A DNA stretch of 64,000 nucleotides from Stutzerimonas balearica DSM 6083 (GTDB lineage: Bacteria; Pseudomonadota; Gammaproteobacteria; Pseudomonadales; Pseudomonadaceae): the NCBI RefSeq assembly GCF_000818015.1, contig NZ_CP007511.1, forward strand, positions 2,304,501-2,368,500, given 5' to 3'. The stretch's first letter is position 1; the number at the start of each line of letters is the position of its first letter. This document shows positions 46,874 to 57,549 of the stretch, in pieces. The translations under genes were made by a program, and so were the position numbers. The notes below the pieces were generated by a model. The model had not been told where the DNA came from and did not search any database. It saw nothing but the letters and a program-made list of their open reading frames with translations.

Positions 46874-47914
46874 ATGGATTCGATCACCCAGGCCCTGCTC
46901 GGCGCCACCGTTCATACCGCCGTGTTGGGCCGTTGGCAGGGACGCAAGGCACTGCTGTTCGGCGCCGCGCTCGGCACCCTGCCCGACCTGGACGTGGTCA
47001 TCGACTACGGCGATGCCGTGGCGAACATGACCTATCATCGCGGCTTCAGCCATTCGCTGTTCGTGCTCAGCGGCCTGGCCATGCTGCTGGCGTGGCTGGT
47101 GCGACGGTTGCGGCCGCACCCTGGCTATTCGAGCCGGCGTCTGTTTCTGGCCATCTGGCTGGTGCTCGTCACCCACGTACTGCTCGACGCCTTCACCAGC
47201 TATGGCACCCAGCTGTTCTGGCCCCTGCACACGCCGCCGGTGGCCTGGGCGAGCATTTTCATCATCGATCCGCTGTACAGCCTGCCGCTGCTGCTGGCCG
47301 TGCTCGCCGTCGGCTTCAGCGGCTTCCAGGGCCGCGCGCGCCATTGGCCGGCCGTGGCGCTGGCGGTGTCGACGCTGTACCTGGGCTTTACCGTCGCCGG
47401 AAAACTCATGGCCGAGCAGCGCGTGCGTCTGGAGATGGCGCGCCAGGGCATCACGGCCGAGCGCGTGTTCAGTACCCCTACGCCGTTCAACAGCCTGCTC
47501 TGGCGGGTGATCCTGATCGACGGCGAGCGCTACCACGAGGCCCTGGTGAGCTGGCTCGACAACGGGCCGCCCCAACTGGTGAGCCTGCCCCGCGGCGCCC
47601 GCCTGCAAGAGATCCTGAGGGGCTCGCCGCAACATGCGCGGCTGCAGTGGTTCACCGGTGGCATCCTGCGCTACGACGTCGAGGGCGACGCGCTGCTGGT
47701 GACCGATCTGCGCCTCGGCATGACGGGTTATCACCCCTTCCGTTTCCCGCTGGCCCGGCATCAGGCCGGTGGCTGGCAGCTGGTCGACGAGGCCGAGCGC
47801 CTGCCGGCCGAACGGGGTGACCTGGCGCGCCTGGAACTCTTGTGGCAACGGATCTGGAGCCAGCGACCCGAGGTGCCGCTCGGCGAATGGGCGATCGACC
47901 TCAGCCGCCACTGA
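46874..47914 (+). CDS. Membrane-bound metal-dependent hydrolase (YdjM/LexA-regulated type family)
   Basis: A 346-residue protein whose N-terminal half has four or five hydrophobic helices and the family motif MDSITQALLGA, PDLDVVIDYGD and HRGFSHSL with metal-binding Asp/His, then HVLLDAFTSYGTQLFWP. The C-terminal half is soluble and rich in beta structure. Enzymatic activity is not known. The ATG at 46874 lies 6 nt after CCCGGAGC. Its 3' end overlaps the convergent transporter gene by 14 nt. Confidence 0.82.
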   Translation: MDSITQALLGATVHTAVLGRWQGRKALLFGAALGTLPDLDVVIDYGDAVANMTYHRGFSHSLFVLSGLAMLLAWLVRRLRPHPGYSSRRLFLAIWLVLVTHVLLDAFTSYGTQLFWPLHTPPVAWASIFIIDPLYSLPLLLAVLAVGFSGFQGRARHWPAVALAVSTLYLGFTVAGKLMAEQRVRLEMARQGITAERVFSTPTPFNSLLWRVILIDGERYHEALVSWLDNGPPQLVSLPRGARLQEILRGSPQHARLQWFTGGILRYDVEGDALLVTDLRLGMTGYHPFRFPLARHQAGGWQLVDEAERLPAERGDLARLELLWQRIWSQRPEVPLGEWAIDLSRH

Positions 47915-49253
47915 CGCGCCTGGCCCGACGCCGACCGACGCCATACAGCAGCGCACCGAGCCCGAGCAGCAGGCCGGCGCGCAACCAGGTTTCGCCGCTC
48001 TGCTGGGCCAGCAGCAGCAGGCAGGCCAGAATGGCCAGTACCGGCAGCGCCGTCGGGGTGCGGAAATGCGCTTCGGCGATGCGCTCCTTGCGCAGCGCCA
48101 GCACGGCTGCGTTGGTCGCGATGAACACGAACAGCAGCAACAGCACCACCGTTTCGGCAAGCGCGGTCAGGCTGCCGGTGACGGTGAGCAGCATCGCCAC
48201 CAGCGTCGTTGCGACGATCGCCAGCCACGGCGTGCGTCGACCCGGCAGGACACGGGTCAGGCCCAGCGGCAGCAGGCCGCGATCGGCCATGCCATAGGCC
48301 AGGCGACTGGACATGATCATGGTCAGCAGTGCGCCGTTGGCCACCGCCACCAGCGCGACGAGCGAGAACGCCCGGTCCGGCACGGCGAAGCCGGTCGCCC
48401 GCACCACCTCCAGCAGCGGCGCGGTCGAGGCGCCAAGTGCCTCCGGCGTCAGGACCGCAGTAGCCGCCAGGCCGACCCCGACATAGATCAGCCCGGCCAC
48501 CAGCAGCGCGCCGAACAGCGCGCGCGGGTACACGCGGCGCACGTCCCTGACCTCCTCGGCGACGTTGGCCGACACCTCGAAGCCGACAAAGGAATAGAAC
48601 GCCAGCAGCGCCGCGCCGAGTACCGCCGCCGCCGGCGAGACACCCGGGGCGAAGGCCATCGCCCGCCCCGGGTCGCCGCCTCCGGCCAACACCAAGCGCG
48701 CCGCGACAAGCACCACGAACAGCAGCCCGGAGACCTCGATCACGGTCATCACCGCATTGGCCCTCAGGGATTCGCGGATGCCGCGCGCATTGAGCAGGCC
48801 CACCAGCAGCAGAAAGCCCAGCGCCGTGGGTATCGTCGGCAGGTCGAGAAAGGCGCCCAGGTAGTCGCCGGCAAATGCCAACGACAGCCCGGCCGCACTG
48901 GTGACGCCCGCCGCGAGCATGGCGAAGCCGACCAGGAACGAGAGCAGCGGGCTGCCGAAGGCGCGCGCGGTGAACACGGCCGTACCCCCGGCGCGCGGGT
49001 ATTTGGACACCAGCTCGGCGTAGGAGCCGGCCGTGAGCAAGGCGAAGAACAGCGCCAGCAGCAGGGGCGCCCAGACGGCGCCACCGACCTCGCCGGCAAT
49101 CTTGCCGACCAGCGCGTAAACGCCGGCACCGAGCACGTCCCCGAGGATGAAGAGAAACAGTGCCGGACCGGTGATGGCCCGGCGCAGGCGGGTCTGCTGC
49201 GCGTCGGAATCGGACGCGGCGTGGCTGTTCGCCTCGGAACCGGCCAGTGGCAT
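47901..49253 (-). CDS. APC-superfamily amino acid/polyamine permease
   Basis: A 450-residue carrier of about 12 helices. The first helix contains the broken GDVLGAGVYALVG substrate motif of APC carriers, and helix 6 includes FYSFVGFEVSANVAEEVRD, as in cationic amino acid transporters. AGGGAG precedes the ATG at 49253. Substrate not determined. Confidence 0.87.
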   Translation of the reverse strand: MPLAGSEANSHAASDSDAQQTRLRRAITGPALFLFILGDVLGAGVYALVGKIAGEVGGAVWAPLLLALFFALLTAGSYAELVSKYPRAGGTAVFTARAFGSPLLSFLVGFAMLAAGVTSAAGLSLAFAGDYLGAFLDLPTIPTALGFLLLVGLLNARGIRESLRANAVMTVIEVSGLLFVVLVAARLVLAGGGDPGRAMAFAPGVSPAAAVLGAALLAFYSFVGFEVSANVAEEVRDVRRVYPRALFGALLVAGLIYVGVGLAATAVLTPEALGASTAPLLEVVRATGFAVPDRAFSLVALVAVANGALLTMIMSSRLAYGMADRGLLPLGLTRVLPGRRTPWLAIVATTLVAMLLTVTGSLTALAETVVLLLLFVFIATNAAVLALRKERIAEAHFRTPTALPVLAILACLLLLAQQSGETWLRAGLLLGLGALLYGVGRRRARRVSGG

Positions 49254-49345
49254 GCGGTGCTCCCTGAGCAATGGCACCGGCGGTGCCCTTTGCACTAGAT
49301 CGACGCCTGCCCCTGGAGTTCAGCCCCGGCTGCCGCGTACCGCGG

Positions 49346-51298
49346 TCAGGTACGGAACTGGCGGACCAGCTCCTGCAGCTCGATCCCCAGGCGAGCCAGT
49401 TCGGCGCTCGCACTGGCGGTCTGCTCGCTGCCGCTGGCGCTCTGCTCGCCGATGTCCCGCACGCGCGTCACGCTCTCGGAGATGTTTTCGGCCACACTGC
49501 TCTGCTGCTCGGCCGCGGCGGCGATCTGCTGGTTCATCTGCTCGATGGTCGATACCGAGTCGGTGATCCGGCCGAGCGCCGTGCCGGCCTCGTTGGCCAG
49601 CGCGACGGTACGCTGCGTCAGGTCGCGGCTGGTCTGCATCTGCTCGACCGCCTGCCCGGCGACCTGCTGCAGGCTGCCGATCAGGCCTTCGATCTCCTCG
49701 GTCGAATCATGGGTACGGCGCGCCAGGGCTCGCACCTCATCGGCAACCACGGCGAAGCCGCGGCCCTGCTCGCCGGCACGCGCGGCCTCGATCGCGGCGT
49801 TGAGCGCCAGCAAGTTGGTCTGCTCGGCAACGGCGCGGATCACTTCCAGCACGCTGCCGATCCGGCCGCTCTGCTCGTTCAGCGCCTCGATGGCCTGCGC
49901 CGAATGCTCGACCTCGGACGACAGCGTTCCGATCTGGCCGATCGCATCGCGCACCACCCGGTCGCCCTGGCGTGCCTGCTGGTCGGCCTGGCGTGCGGCG
50001 AGGGACGCCTGCTCGGCATTGCGCGCGACTTCCTGCACCGTGGCGGCCATCTCGTTCATGGCGGTGGCGACCTGGTCGGTTTCCTCGCGCTGGGTCTGTA
50101 CACCGGCGCTGGTCTGCGCGGTCACCGCCGACAGCTGCTCGGCGGCCGCGGCGATCTGGCTGACACCGCCGCCGATCCGTCCGATCAGGTTGCGCAGGCT
50201 TTCGTTCATCCGGTGCATCGCGTTCTGCAGCTGGCCGACCTCGTCACGCCGGGCACTGGCCTGGGAGTGGGACAGATCGCCCGCCGCCACGCGTTCGGCC
50301 TGGGCGACGGTATCGCGCAGCGGGCCAACGATCATGCGGGTTATGGTCAGCGCGGCAAGCGCACCGATGACAATCGCCAGGCCGCCAATCAGCGCCAGCA
50401 GCAGGTAGACGTTCGAGCGCTGCGAGCGCATCGTTTCGGTGGCCAGTTCGAGGGTCTGGCCTGCGGCGGCGATCACCTCGCCGGAGAGTTCGGCCATTCG
50501 CCGTTCGGCCGCCAGGCGATTGCTGCGGTTCTGGCGAAATTCATCGAACGCGGCGCGGTACTGCTCGAGCGCTGCCAGAGCCGCGTCCATCGAAGTCTTC
50601 TGCTCGTCGTCGAGCCAGATCTTCAGGTTGCTGCCGATCGAGCTGACATCGCTGTACTTGGCCTGCCAATCGGTCACCGACTGCTGATCGCTGCTGGCGA
50701 CGAAGGCATTTTCCAGGGTGCGCATGTCGAGCACCTGCTTGGTCAGGCCCGAGGTCGCCTCGGCGATGGTCAGCGGATCGCTGCCCTTCAGGCGGTCGCC
50801 TTCCAGCCGCAGGGCCCGCACCGCGTCGTACATGTCGAGCTCGATGAACTCGAACTCCTCCCGGCTGCGCTGCGCGGTTTCGCCCATCTGCGCACGCAGC
50901 TGCTGGCCACGGTTGATCAGCTCACGGTATTGGTCGAACTGCGCCGCGTAGGCGTCGACTGCCTGGCGAATGCGCGTCAGGCCGGCCTGCTCCGCCTCGT
51001 TCGAGGAGGCGCCCAGCGCGTCCAGCTCGCTGTCGATCGACGCGAGCCCGCTACGCAGTTCGGCGGCAGCACGCTCCTCACGGGTCAGCGCAAAGTCGCG
51101 CTCGTCGCCGCGCGCATCGAGGATGCCGGCATTGATGCCGGCCAGCTTGTTGATGCGCTGCGAGCCGGCGACGGTGGCCTCGACGGCGTAGAAGCCGGTG
51201 GCGGTGACTGCCAGCGTCAGCGCCAGCACCGTGCCGAAACCAATGGCCAGCTTGCGGCCCACGGGCAGGTTGGTGAAAGGGTTGGTGGCAACGTGCAT
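49346..51298 (-). CDS. Methyl-accepting chemotaxis protein with HBM sensor domain
   Basis: A 650-residue chemoreceptor. TM1 (about 16-38) precedes a ~255-residue all-helical periplasmic domain of the HBM type seen in McpS-like receptors for TCA intermediates; TM2 is about 298-320, then HAMP (322-375) and the signalling domain. The hairpin tip is intact: [39 protein letters not shown] in part. The C-terminus lacks an obvious CheR pentapeptide. Organic acid sensing is inferred from domain type. Confidence 0.88.
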   Translation of the reverse strand: MHVATNPFTNLPVGRKLAIGFGTVLALTLAVTATGFYAVEATVAGSQRINKLAGINAGILDARGDERDFALTREERAAAELRSGLASIDSELDALGASSNEAEQAGLTRIRQAVDAYAAQFDQYRELINRGQQLRAQMGETAQRSREEFEFIELDMYDAVRALRLEGDRLKGSDPLTIAEATSGLTKQVLDMRTLENAFVASSDQQSVTDWQAKYSDVSSIGSNLKIWLDDEQKTSMDAALAALEQYRAAFDEFRQNRSNRLAAERRMAELSGEVIAAAGQTLELATETMRSQRSNVYLLLALIGGLAIVIGALAALTITRMIVGPLRDTVAQAERVAAGDLSHSQASARRDEVGQLQNAMHRMNESLRNLIGRIGGGVSQIAAAAEQLSAVTAQTSAGVQTQREETDQVATAMNEMAATVQEVARNAEQASLAARQADQQARQGDRVVRDAIGQIGTLSSEVEHSAQAIEALNEQSGRIGSVLEVIRAVAEQTNLLALNAAIEAARAGEQGRGFAVVADEVRALARRTHDSTEEIEGLIGSLQQVAGQAVEQMQTSRDLTQRTVALANEAGTALGRITDSVSTIEQMNQQIAAAAEQQSSVAENISESVTRVRDIGEQSASGSEQTASASAELARLGIELQELVRQFRT

Positions 51299-51415
51299 CG
51301 ATTCAATCCCTTAAAAAGCAATCCAGCTTACAGTCGGCAGCCCTCATCAATAGTTGAGCGAAAAGGCAGGATTTTTCGGCGCCACTCATCCGGCGGCGCG
51401 CGGGGTACCGCCGTG

Positions 51416-53194
51416 CTAGTGCTGCAGGTGCCCGTACAGCCGGGCGTAGAGCCCGCCTTCGGCTATCAGCTGTTGGTGATCGCCCTGCTCGGCGATGCGC
51501 CCGCCATCGAATACCAGCACCCGGTCGGCCTGCTTAACCGCCGACAGGCGGTGGGCGATGATCAGCGTCGTGCGGCCCCGGAGGAAGTTCGCCAGCTGCT
51601 GGTGCAGCGCATATTCGGTCGCCGCATCGAGGGCCGAGGTGGCCTCGTCGAGGATTACCACCTTGGGTTCGGCCAGCACCATGCGCGCCACGGCCAGGCG
51701 CTGGCGCTGGCCACCGGACAGACGCACGCCGGAACGCCCGACGATGCTGTCCAGGCCGTGCGGCAGCTGGCGCACGGTGTCGGCCAGCTGCGCGATCTCC
51801 AGCGCCTGCCAGCAGGCCGCGTCATCGCGCTCGCGGCCCATGCAGAGGTTGGCGCGCACCGTATCGTTGAACAGCGCCGGGTGCTGCAGCACCACCGCCA
51901 CGTTGTCACGCACCAACGGCAGGCCGATGTCTTCCAGGCGCACGCCACCGAAGCGAATCTCGCCGGCCTGCGGCCGATACAGCCCGAGCAGGAGCTGCAC
52001 CAGGGTACTCTTGCCACCGCCGCTGGCCCCGACGATGGCGACCTTCTCGCCGGCGGCGATGGAAAGGTCCAGCCCTTCGAGCACCGGCTCCTCCTGGTAG
52101 GAAAAGCGCAGGCCGCGGACCTCGATGTCGACGGTCTGGTGGCCGGCGAACGGATCGTGCGTCGTGCCGTACTGCGGCTCGTCGGCGCGCGCGAGCAGCT
52201 GGTTGATCCGGCTCAACGCGCCGCCGGCGGCGTAATAGGCGTATTGCAGGCTGAGCAGCTGCTCCACCGGGCCGATCATGAACCACAGGTAGCTGAACAC
52301 GGCGAGCATCTGGCCAATGGTCAGGTCGGAGAACAGCACGGTGAGCATCGCCGCCGCGCGGAACACGTCGATGCCGAACTGGAACAGCAGGCCGCTGGCG
52401 CGGTTCGAGGCATCGGTCTTCCATTGCGAGGCCACCGCGTAGTCGCGCACTTCCCGAGCCTTGAGCCCGAGCCGACCGAGAAAGAAGCCCTGGCGGTTGC
52501 CCGCGCGCACTTCCTGGATGGCGTCGAGGGTTTCGGTGAGCGCCTGGGTGAAGCGCGACGTGCTGTCGTTCTCCAGCTTCTTCAGGTGCTTGACGCGCTT
52601 GCCCAGCTGCACCGTGGCGTAGATCACCAGCGGGTTGAACAGCAGGATCAGCAGCGCCAGCTGCCAGTGCATCCAGACCAGAATCGCCGCCGTGCCGACG
52701 ATCGAGAGCAGCGCGACCAACAGCCGACTCAGGGTCTCGCCGAGAAACTTGTCGATGGTGTCCAGATCGGTCACCAGATGCGCCGCCACGGTGCCGCCGC
52801 CAAGGCTCTCGTACTCGGCCAGCGATATGCGCTTGAGGCGCTCGATCAACCGCACCCGCAGGCGATAGACGACGTCCTTCGACAACCGGGCGAACAACCG
52901 CGCCTGCAGCACGTTGAGCACCAGCGACGAGCCGCGCAGAAGCAGCGTGAGCGCCAGCATCAGGCCGATGTAGCCGACGGCGGTCTGCCAGCCCTGCGGC
53001 AGGAAGTTGTCCATCACCCGCAGCGCCGCATCGCCCTGCCCCAGCAGCACCTCGTCGACCAGCAGGGGCAGCAGCAAGGGGATCGGCACGCTGCACAGGG
53101 TGGCCAGCACCGCGACCAGGTTGGCCAACAGCAGTGCCTTGCGGTGGCGCAAGGCGAGGCGGCGGATCTCCGCCCAGCTCAGCTGATCAGCCAT
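51416..53194 (-). CDS. MsbA-like ABC exporter with fused membrane and ATPase domains
   Basis: A 592-residue half-transporter: six helices in about 25-315, then a nucleotide-binding domain (about 345-592) with Walker A GASGGGKST, signature LSGGQRQRLAVAR, Walker B VVILDEATSALDA and switch His IAHRLSAV. Substrate unclear; lipid or peptide export is possible. The ATG at 53194 overlaps the stop of the DsbA-like gene by 8 nt, indicating co-translation. Confidence 0.88.
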   Translation of the reverse strand: MADQLSWAEIRRLALRHRKALLLANLVAVLATLCSVPIPLLLPLLVDEVLLGQGDAALRVMDNFLPQGWQTAVGYIGLMLALTLLLRGSSLVLNVLQARLFARLSKDVVYRLRVRLIERLKRISLAEYESLGGGTVAAHLVTDLDTIDKFLGETLSRLLVALLSIVGTAAILVWMHWQLALLILLFNPLVIYATVQLGKRVKHLKKLENDSTSRFTQALTETLDAIQEVRAGNRQGFFLGRLGLKAREVRDYAVASQWKTDASNRASGLLFQFGIDVFRAAAMLTVLFSDLTIGQMLAVFSYLWFMIGPVEQLLSLQYAYYAAGGALSRINQLLARADEPQYGTTHDPFAGHQTVDIEVRGLRFSYQEEPVLEGLDLSIAAGEKVAIVGASGGGKSTLVQLLLGLYRPQAGEIRFGGVRLEDIGLPLVRDNVAVVLQHPALFNDTVRANLCMGRERDDAACWQALEIAQLADTVRQLPHGLDSIVGRSGVRLSGGQRQRLAVARMVLAEPKVVILDEATSALDAATEYALHQQLANFLRGRTTLIIAHRLSAVKQADRVLVFDGGRIAEQGDHQQLIAEGGLYARLYGHLQH

Positions 53195-53819
53195 GCGCAC
53201 CACGCTCCAGCCAGCGCGCCAGCAATGGCGCCAACGCCGCCAGTGGCTGATAGCCATTGGTCAGCAAGGCCAGTTGGCCGTCACGCTCGGCCAGTACGGT
53301 AGGGAAGCCGGCGATGCCGAGGTTCCCGGCCCAGGCGAAATCGGCAGCAGTGGCTTCGCGTGTCGTGCCGGCATCGAAGCACTCGGCGAAGGCGTCGCGC
53401 GCAAGGCCCGTGCGCTCGGCCAGTTCGACCAGCCGTGCGGGCTGGGTGACGTCTTCGCTGCGGGTGTAAAACGCCTGCTGGATCAGCAGGGCCAGCGGCC
53501 AGGCGCATTCGGCCTCCAGCTGTCGCGCCGCGACCAGGGCCCGGCAGGCCGGCTCGGTGTCGTAAACCAGCCCCTCGGGCAGCCCGGCGACGAAATCGAA
53601 CGGCTGGCCGCTGGCCTCGTGCACGGCCTGCCAGTAAGCCAGCGTGCGGCGCCGCCCGGCTTCGTCCATCGGCGTGCGTTCGCGGCGCAGCCCACCGACC
53701 ACCAGGTGCAGCCCCACGCCGCGGTTGGCGGCCTGTTCGGCCAGCGCCTGCATGACCGGTGCGAAGCCCCAGCACCAGGAGCACATCGGGTCCATCACAT
53801 AGATCAGTCGGGCGCTCAT
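53187..53819 (-). CDS. DsbA-family (FrnE-like) thioredoxin-fold oxidoreductase
   Basis: A 210-residue cytoplasmic thioredoxin-fold protein with the CSWC redox motif near residue 13 (DPMCSWCWGF) and a helical insertion. The cis-Pro is in GFPTVLAE. No signal peptide is present, unlike DsbA. The ATG at 53819 is preferred to a GTG two codons earlier and has GGAG upstream. Substrate unknown; genetic overlap with the ABC exporter may be incidental. Confidence 0.85.
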   Translation of the reverse strand: MSARLIYVMDPMCSWCWGFAPVMQALAEQAANRGVGLHLVVGGLRRERTPMDEAGRRRTLAYWQAVHEASGQPFDFVAGLPEGLVYDTEPACRALVAARQLEAECAWPLALLIQQAFYTRSEDVTQPARLVELAERTGLARDAFAECFDAGTTREATAADFAWAGNLGIAGFPTVLAERDGQLALLTNGYQPLAALAPLLARWLERGAHG

Positions 53820-53921
53820 GCTCACTCCGTGCCGATTACTGCATTGGGCACACGGCGCGCGCCCTTGGTTCGCCTGTTCTGCTCAGCCTGCCTCAATCGC
53901 CGCGGCCCTGTCGCGCCAGGC

Positions 53922-54857
53922 TCATGCGTCGTGGCGCCGCGGGTCGCGGCCGATCGGGTGCGGCTGGTGGCGCTCGCGCGCCAGTTCGATCTGCTTCTGT
54001 CGCTCGCGGGCGCTGGCACGGGTCTTCTCCGGCAGCTGGTCCCAGCAATGCGGGCAACTGACGCCGGCAACGAAATGCGCCGAGGCCCGGTCTTCGGCCG
54101 ACACCGGCATGCGACAGGCGTGGCAGAGCTCGAACTCACCCTCGGAGAGATCGTGGCGCACGGTGACCCGGTTGTCGAAGACGAAGCAGTCGCCGCGCCA
54201 GCGGCTTTCGCCCTGCGGCACTTGCTCGAGGTACTTGAGGATGCCGCCCTTCAGATGAAAGACCTCCTCGAAGCCTTCGCCGAGCATGTAGCTGGAGGCC
54301 TTTTCGCAGCGAATGCCGCCGGTGCAGAACATCGCCACCTTCTTGTGCCGGGTCGGGTCGAAATGCGCCTTTATATAGTCGGGGAATTCACGGAACGAGC
54401 GGGTCTTGGGGTCGACCGCGCCCTCGAAGCTGCCGATCGCGACTTCGTAGTCGTTGCGCGTGTCGATGACCAGCACCTCGGGATCGTCGATCAGCGCGTT
54501 CCAGTCACGCGGCTCGACATAGGTGCCGACCCGCCGGTTCGGGTCCACGCCCGGCACGCCGAGGGTGACGATCTCTTTCTTCAGCTTGACCTTCGTGCGG
54601 TAGAACGGCTGCTCGTCGCAGTACGACTCCTTGTGGTCGACGTCGGCCAGGCGCGGGTCGTTGCGCAGCCAGGCGAGCAGCCGGTCGATGCCCTGGCGCG
54701 TGCCGGAGACGGTGCCGTTGATGCCTTCCTCGGCGAGCAGCAGCGTGCCCCTGATATCGTTCGCCAGCAAGGTGTCGAGCAACGGCTGGCGCAGCTCGAC
54801 GTAGTCCGGCAGGCCGACGAACTTGTACAGCGCCGCCACGACGATGGGTTCTTTCAA
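53922..54857 (-). CDS. trhO: tRNA uridine-34 hydroxylase TrhO (rhodanese family)
   Basis: A 311-residue protein that hydroxylates U34 in some tRNAs using oxygen. It has an N-terminal acylphosphatase-like domain (1-100), a rhodanese domain (about 120-220) with the active Cys in [15 protein letters not shown], and a C-terminal zinc-like part ([14 protein letters not shown]). Start is TTG at 54857 with GGAGGACC 6 nt upstream; no ATG is suitably placed. Formerly called YceA. Confidence 0.9.
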   Translation of the reverse strand: MKEPIVVAALYKFVGLPDYVELRQPLLDTLLANDIRGTLLLAEEGINGTVSGTRQGIDRLLAWLRNDPRLADVDHKESYCDEQPFYRTKVKLKKEIVTLGVPGVDPNRRVGTYVEPRDWNALIDDPEVLVIDTRNDYEVAIGSFEGAVDPKTRSFREFPDYIKAHFDPTRHKKVAMFCTGGIRCEKASSYMLGEGFEEVFHLKGGILKYLEQVPQGESRWRGDCFVFDNRVTVRHDLSEGEFELCHACRMPVSAEDRASAHFVAGVSCPHCWDQLPEKTRASARERQKQIELARERHQPHPIGRDPRRHDA

Positions 54858-54984
54858 GAGGTCCTCCAGTGGCCGCCCGCGCAAAGGGCGTACCGGGGTG
54901 GTGAAACAGAAGCGCCGGCAACAGCCGGCGCGGGAGGCGGATTCTAGCAGAACGACCCTGGCCAGGCAGGCGCCGGGCGGCGCC

Positions 54985-55281
54985 TCACTTGTGCCCGCCG
55001 GCGCACACCGGCGACGCCGGCGCGCTACCCTGCTCGGCCCATTCGGCGGGCGTGTAGGTATGCAACGCCAGCGCATGGACCTGCTGCATCAGCTCGCCCA
55101 TGGCGCCGTAGGCCTTCTGATGGCGCTTGACCGCATTCAGCCCGGCAAACGCCTCGCTGACGATCACGGCCTTGTAGTGGGTTTCCTGGCCACGGCTGTG
55201 CATGTGGCTCTCGTCGATGACCTGCAGGTATTCGGGTTGCAGCGTCTGCAGGGCGACCTTGATGTTGTCCAGTTTGCTCAT
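54985..55281 (-). CDS. BolA family protein
   Basis: A 98-residue BolA/IbaG-type protein. The conserved loop and His are visible ([23 protein letters not shown]) and the [22 protein letters not shown] helix. BolA proteins pair with monothiol glutaredoxins or act as transcription-related factors. The 15-residue C-terminal tail ([11 protein letters not shown]) is non-conserved. It lies between trhO and the DUF2059 gene. Confidence 0.93.
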   Translation of the reverse strand: MSKLDNIKVALQTLQPEYLQVIDESHMHSRGQETHYKAVIVSEAFAGLNAVKRHQKAYGAMGELMQQVHALALHTYTPAEWAEQGSAPASPVCAGGHK

Positions 55282-55291
55282 GCGGGTTCCG

Positions 55292-55798
55292 TCAGTTCTT
55301 CTCGGGTTCGAATTCGGCCGTCATGTCGGCCAGCAGCTTGTTCACCTCGGGCACCGCCGTCTGCAGGCGCGCCTGGGTCAGTTGCGCCGAGCGCGCGTTG
55401 AGCTCCGGCAGCTTGCCGAGCATCTTGCGGCCCAGCGGTGAACGGTAGAAATCGATCAGCCCGGCCAGCTCCTGTTCGGTGAACTGTTCGGTGTAGAGCG
55501 CGACCAGTTCGGGCTCGAGCTTTTCCCAGCCGATAGCCTGATCCAGCGCAGCATTGGCCTTGGCCTGGTAGCGCTCGAGCATGGCGCGCTTGTCCTGCGG
55601 GGCCTTCGCTTCGGCGAAGCGCTGGGCGAACATCTGCTGCACCTGGGCGTAGACCGGTACAGCCAGACGGTCGGCCTTGGCCAGTTGCAGGAAAGCTTCG
55701 GCCTTGGCCGCATGGCTGGCCTGGTCGGCCGCGACAGAGCCGCTCGCCAGGGCGAGCAGCAGCGCGCCGCAGCAGCCGAGGGTGGAAATCTTGGGCAT
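55292..55798 (-). CDS. DUF2059 secreted protein
   Basis: A 168-residue protein with a signal peptide (about 1-24, ending VAADQ) and a DUF2059 domain with [21 protein letters not shown] near its C-terminus. AAGGA precedes the ATG at 55798; longer readings enter the fumC promoter. Two cysteines (LGCCGALL) lie within the hydrophobic core and not at a lipobox site. Function unknown; likely periplasmic. Confidence 0.82.
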   Translation of the reverse strand: MPKISTLGCCGALLLALASGSVAADQASHAAKAEAFLQLAKADRLAVPVYAQVQQMFAQRFAEAKAPQDKRAMLERYQAKANAALDQAIGWEKLEPELVALYTEQFTEQELAGLIDFYRSPLGRKMLGKLPELNARSAQLTQARLQTAVPEVNKLLADMTAEFEPEKN

Positions 55799-55939
55799 TG
55801 GTTTTTCCTTCGAAGGGCGATAGTCAGCCCTGAATGGACACATTCTGCGCCCGGAGTTCCAATGCCCACAAGGCACCGGCGGGGAACCGGCCCCGTCCGG
55901 GCGCGGCCTATACTGGACTCGTACGCAATGGAGCACGGC

Positions 55940-57334
55940 ATGACTCGCATCGAAACCGACAGCCTGGGCGAAGTGCAGGTACCGGAGGCCGCCTACTGGG
56001 GCGCGCAGACACAGCGTTCACTGGGCAACTTCGCCATCGGCGATCAGCGCATGCCGCTGGCCGTGGTGCACGCGCTGGCTCTGATCAAGAAGGCCTCGGC
56101 ACGGGTGAACAACCGGATCGGCGACCTGCCACCGGATGTGGCGCGCCTGATCGAACAGGCCGCCGACGAGATTCTCGACGGCCAGCATGACGACCAGTTT
56201 CCGCTGGTGGTCTGGCAGACCGGTAGCGGCACCCAATCGAACATGAACGTCAACGAGGTGATCGCCGGCCGCGCCAACGAGCTGGCCGGCGGCACACGCG
56301 GCGGCAAGAGCCCGGTGCACCCGAACGATCACGTCAACCGCGCGCAGAGTTCCAACGACTGCTTCCCGACCGCGATGCACATCGCCGCGGCCAAGGCGGT
56401 GCAACAGGACCTGCTGCCGGCGATCGCGGAACTCTCCGGCGGGCTCGCCGAACAGGCCGCCCGCCACGGCAAGCTGGTCAAGACCGGGCGCACCCACATG
56501 ATGGATGCCACACCCATCACCTTCGGCCAGGAACTCTCGGCCTTCGTCGCGCAGCTGGACATCGCCGAGCAGGCGATCCGCAATGCGCTACCGGCGGTCT
56601 ACGAACTGGCCCAGGGCGGTACCGCGGTCGGCACCGGGCTGAATGCGCCGCATGGTTTTGCCGAAGCGGTCGCCGCCGAGCTGGCAGCGCTGTCCGGCCT
56701 GCCGTTCGTTTCGGCACCGAACAAATTCGCGGCGCTGTCCGGTCACGAGCCGCTGGTCGCCCTGTCGGGTTCGCTGAAAACCCTGGCCGTGGCGCTGATG
56801 AAGCTCGCCAACGACCTGCGCCTGCTCGGTTCCGGCCCGCGCGGCGGCATCGCCGAAGTCCGGCTGCCGGCCAACGAACCAGGCAGCTCGATCATGCCGG
56901 GCAAGGTCAACCCGACCCAGTGCGAAGCGCTGTCGATGCTCGCCTGCCAGGTCATGGGCAACGACATGACCATCGGCTTCGCCGCGAGCCAGGGCCATCT
57001 GCAGCTCAACGTGTTCAAGCCGGTGATCATCCACAACCTGCTGCAGTCGATCCGTCTGCTCGCCGACGGTTGTCGCAACTTCAACACCCATTGCGTGGCC
57101 GGTCTGGAGCCGGATGCCGGGCGTATGGCCGAGCATCTAGAGCGCGGGCTGATGCTGGTGACGGCGCTGAATCCGCACATCGGCTATGACAAGGCCGCGC
57201 AGATCGCCAAGAAGGCCTATGCGGAGAACAAGACCCTGCGCGAGGCCGCGCTGGAGCTGGGTTACCTCAGCGACGAAGAATTCGACCAGTGGGTACGCCC
57301 GGAAAGCATGCTCGAATCCGGCCAGCAGGGCTGA
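55940..57334 (+). CDS. fumC: Class II fumarate hydratase
   Basis: A 464-residue, iron-independent fumarase of the TCA cycle. Motifs include [14 protein letters not shown], the [17 protein letters not shown] active-site region, RTHMMDATP and the signature [13 protein letters not shown]. The ATG at 55940 has GGAG 6 nt upstream; an ATG four codons earlier is the alternative. It is divergent from the DUF2059 gene. Confidence 0.95.
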   Translation: MTRIETDSLGEVQVPEAAYWGAQTQRSLGNFAIGDQRMPLAVVHALALIKKASARVNNRIGDLPPDVARLIEQAADEILDGQHDDQFPLVVWQTGSGTQSNMNVNEVIAGRANELAGGTRGGKSPVHPNDHVNRAQSSNDCFPTAMHIAAAKAVQQDLLPAIAELSGGLAEQAARHGKLVKTGRTHMMDATPITFGQELSAFVAQLDIAEQAIRNALPAVYELAQGGTAVGTGLNAPHGFAEAVAAELAALSGLPFVSAPNKFAALSGHEPLVALSGSLKTLAVALMKLANDLRLLGSGPRGGIAEVRLPANEPGSSIMPGKVNPTQCEALSMLACQVMGNDMTIGFAASQGHLQLNVFKPVIIHNLLQSIRLLADGCRNFNTHCVAGLEPDAGRMAEHLERGLMLVTALNPHIGYDKAAQIAKKAYAENKTLREAALELGYLSDEEFDQWVRPESMLESGQQG

Positions 57335-57341
57335 GCGGCGG

Positions 57342-57542
57342 CGTAGGGTGGATGGCCGCAGCCATCCACCGCCTGGCAGGGTCGCCTGCCCTTGCGCTCA
57401 GGAAAAAGGTGGGCTGAAGCCCACCCCACGAGGCTGCGATGAGCCGGACGGTGGATAACGCTTCGCGGTTATCCACCCTACGCATCCTCCGCCCGTAGGG
57501 TGGATGGCCGCAGCCATCCACCGCCTGGCAGGGCCGCCTGCC
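57342..57542. repeat. Composite intergenic repeat of three hairpins
   Basis: A 49-bp unit (CGTAGGGTGGATGGCCGCAG...) occurs at 57342-57390 and 57494-57542 with one difference. Between them are GGTGGGCTGAAGCCCACC and GGTGGATAACGCTTCG...TTATCCACCCTACG hairpins. It shares the CGTAGGGTGG end with the elements at 37961 and 39931. It fills the gap between fumC and the thiolase gene. Confidence 0.9.
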
Positions 57543-57549
57543 TGTTCTC

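Noticed and set aside
47761..49413. 550-codon minus-strand frame
   Set aside because: Overlaps the APC transporter in another frame; lacks any hydrophobic or motif pattern of its own.
49271..53302. 1343-codon open frame on the plus strand
   Set aside because: It is antisense to the chemoreceptor and ABC exporter genes, both with complete domain motifs; high-GC third-position bias opens such frames.
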